Source: Candidatus Woesearchaeota archaeon CG11_big_fil_rev_8_21_14_0_20_43_8 (GTDB lineage Archaea > Nanobdellota > Nanobdellia > Woesearchaeales > CG08-08-20-14). Taken from it: a stretch of 29,960 nucleotides of DNA. Below the pieces are notes generated by a model. It was not told the DNA's origin, did not search any database, and saw only the letters and a list, made by a program, of their open reading frames with translations. Each line of letters starts with the position of its first letter. The stretch's first letter is position 1. The position numbers and the translations under genes were made by a program. Below, one piece after another: positions 28,559 to 29,960 of this stretch. The stretch covers positions 1-29,960 of the forward strand of contig PCVE01000120.1 of assembly GCA_002762705.1 (NCBI GenBank), in the 5' to 3' direction.

Positions 28559-29587
28559 TCATGTCTTTACAAGGATCCGCTTCATTCCTGGCGAAAGTTC
28601 CCATTGCTGCATATTATTACGTTTTCCAGCATATATTATGGCGCCTTTCTTCTTGAGCGAGCTTACAAGACCAGAAGCTTTGTTTCTGGTCATCTTGAAT
28701 CTGCTTGCTATATCCGCAGCAGTGGAGATATCATTCTTCCTTATGAATCTCATAATTTTCTTTTCGACAGCCGTGTAGAAATCGATCGATTTCTCTCTCT
28801 TGCCGCTCTTTATCTCCTGTATTATATCTTTTTCAGCAAGGATATCACGCGCCGCGTAATAAGAGATCATGTATTCTTTTTTCAGGATGGGATTTATATC
28901 CTGGAATTTCCTGTAATGGAAATCAAACAATGAATCCGCATATTCTAATAGTCTTCTTGGATTCGAATCAGCATGTTTCACAAGCAGGTCGACTGTGTCT
29001 TCATGAAGTTTGTCATAGTAATTGATACCAGAACCTTTGTGGTCCAAACGTCTTTTCAATATCTCTTTCATAGTCGCATCGCTAAGGCCTTTTAGGGTGA
29101 TTATCCTATTACCGATCCTTTCCTTGAATGAACCAGATGCGTTATGGAGTTCTCGCGCGATCTGCGCGATGACGATTGATTTGACTCCTTTTTTCTTCTT
29201 CTCCCATTTGCCTTTCGCTTCAAGGACAATGTTAGGATCCGTCGCCTGGAATTCATCGATAAGGAGGACTGGCGTCTTTCGTGGAGTCTGTCTGAATGTG
29301 ATCTTGTCAAAGAAATCTCTTTTGTTCTTCAATTCATCTTCGATCGAGAACCCTTTTGGAAGATCTTCTGCATTCAGATAGATGAATTTGTGGTCTTTTA
29401 GTTTATTCTGGACTTTATTTAGCATGCTTGTCTTTCCAGAACCCGTGAATCCATTAAGAAAGCAGACTTCGCCTTTTTTTATGTGGTTGATGAGCTGTTC
29501 TTCTTCTTCATTAAGTCCGATAAGGTCAGGGTTCGGCCTGATGTCAAGTGGGTTTGAGCGGAACTTTAACTGCTCATACCAAGTCAT
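28559..29587 (-). CDS. AAA+ ATPase with C-terminal winged helix
   Basis: 342 aa. Walker A GFTGSGKT (46-53) and Walker B VLLIDE (107-112) mark the P-loop fold; a helical lid follows (LKGLSDATMKEILKRRL, then NPRRLLEYADSL), in the style of archaeal Cdc6/Orc-like and AAA_16/22 ATPases. The C-terminus (about 265-342, YTAVEKKIMRFIRKNDISTAADI then ASGLVSSLKKKGAIIY) is a winged helix for DNA binding. The start has a strong AAGGAGGGGAT ribosome site (29591-29601). A DNA-linked regulatory or remodelling role is likely, but it lacks clear Orc signature beyond the fold, so I do not call it Cdc6. Confidence 0.85.
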   Translation of the reverse strand: MTWYEQLKFRSNPLDIRPNPDLIGLNEEEEQLINHIKKGEVCFLNGFTGSGKTSMLNKVQNKLKDHKFIYLNAEDLPKGFSIEDELKNKRDFFDKITFRQTPRKTPVLLIDEFQATDPNIVLEAKGKWEKKKKGVKSIVIAQIARELHNASGSFKERIGNRIITLKGLSDATMKEILKRRLDHKGSGINYYDKLHEDTVDLLVKHADSNPRRLLEYADSLFDFHYRKFQDINPILKKEYMISYYAARDILAEKDIIQEIKSGKREKSIDFYTAVEKKIMRFIRKNDISTAADIASRFKMTRNKASGLVSSLKKKGAIIYAGKRNNMQQWELSPGMKRILVKT

Positions 29588-29590
29588 CGA

Positions 29591-29601
29591 ATCCCCTCCT
29601 T
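29591..29601 (-). promoter_or_regulatory. Strong ribosome binding site of the ATPase gene
   Basis: On the reverse strand AAGGAGGGGAT ends three bases before the ATG at 29587. The AT-rich TATAAAAC beside it is too close to the start to be its TATA box. Confidence 0.65.
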
Positions 29602-29708
29602 GTTTTATAGCTACCTATTTCCATCTCATACACATCCACGCACTCTACGGCTCGCAAAAACCGTTACTAAAAAATCCTAAGATATTCAGGTTTAAAAACC
29701 TTTCGTTA

Positions 29709-29743
29709 ATAAAGTAGATTAGTATAGTATATTCCATACTAGT
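29709..29743. repeat. Imperfect inverted repeat upstream of the last gene
   Basis: ATTAGTAT near 29718-29725 faces ATACTAgTAAT near 29736-29746, an imperfect inverted repeat just ahead of the TATA-like box at 29747-29759. It could be a regulator site. The short palindromic arms AGGTTT-aa-AAACCT (29684-29697) lie further upstream. Exact edges are uncertain. Confidence 0.35.
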
Positions 29744-29746
29744 AAT

Positions 29747-29759
29747 CTTTTTATACTCC
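29747..29759 (+). promoter_or_regulatory. TATA-like box of the right-edge gene
   Basis: CTTTTTATACTCC centred 26 bp before the ATG at 29779; leaderless arrangement. Confidence 0.6.
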
Positions 29760-29778
29760 TTTGAAAATAAGGATATCT

Positions 29779-29960
29779 ATGAAACTCTTTGGACATTTCA
29801 TCCAGGTAGAGGGAGCAGGCATACTTAGCAGCAAAAGGAAAAAGATTGTTGAAGGGGTGCTGAAGAAAGTTGGATCAGACAGGTTGCTTTCAATGTACAA
29901 GAGTTTCAATGCGATAAGAGATTTCGAGAAGAAAAAATATGAAGTTGTCTTCCCCTGCAA
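29779..29960 (+). CDS. Hypothetical protein, 3' end outside the window
   Basis: 60 codons are visible before the window ends, beginning MKLFGHFIQVEGAGILSSKR. The fragment is basic and helical (KKIVEGVLKKVGSDRLLSMYKSF, split by turns) with no signal peptide. No family recognised from this part. The start is supported by a TATA-like box 26 bp upstream; the opposite-strand frame over the same bases is a shadow. Confidence 0.7.
   Translation, partial: MKLFGHFIQVEGAGILSSKRKKIVEGVLKKVGSDRLLSMYKSFNAIRDFEKKKYEVVFPC

Overview
The window reads as a piece of an archaeal chromosome, most likely from a small-genome DPANN-type lineage such as Woesearchaeota or Pacearchaeota; that lineage is inference. Archaeal traits seen directly are an RNA polymerase cleavage factor TFS with its Asp-Glu hairpin, an ER/archaeal-type signal peptidase with Ser and His but no catalytic Lys, a DUF1616-like membrane protein, and AT-rich TATA-like boxes. 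In about half the genes the box centre lies 25-30 bp before the start codon, so their mRNAs should be leaderless. The rest carry GGAGG/GGTGA-type ribosome sites, sometimes before TTG starts.

Left part (1-7867): a TPR-like gene cut by the window edge and a low-complexity gene; a secreted protein broken by an in-frame stop and a frameshift, with three copies of a GFGQRIRDF-like peptide; a cassette of exported polysaccharide deacetylase, 54-aa membrane protein and 2H phosphoesterase; a translationally coupled operon of membrane-tethered winged-helix regulator, PHP phosphoesterase and 518-aa membrane protein; a lipoprotein and an unknown protein. Middle (7864-16563): ornithine carbamoyltransferase, a TPR protein, an unknown gene, a 41-aa zinc finger with a HEXXH metallopeptidase, a RecB/Cas4-like Fe-S nuclease, a decayed IS481-type transposase followed by two nested stem-loop elements, a small unknown protein, a methyltransferase, a proline dehydrogenase and a NUDT15-like Nudix hydrolase.

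Right part (16577-29960): HAD phosphatase, TFS, signal peptidase I, a polytopic membrane protein and an M50-like protease; then a small secreted protein, a transglutaminase-like lipoprotein, a TPR-glycosyltransferase, a gene whose promoter sits inside an inverted repeat, a Wzx-type flippase, a DUF1616-like protein and a coupled WbpD-WbpE-WbpB-like cassette for a diacetamido-uronic acid sugar nucleotide. Together with the deacetylase this points to cell-surface glycan or glycoprotein synthesis. The end holds an AAA ATPase with a winged helix and the start of a further gene.

The most unusual content is intergenic. Several long gaps fold into nested or multi-hairpin structures: 12720-12779, 13643-13721, 13724-13789, 15936-16085, 24504-24730, 27974-28172 and 28439-28540. 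None matches an RNA class I can recognise by eye. I saw no CRISPR array, rRNA or tRNA.
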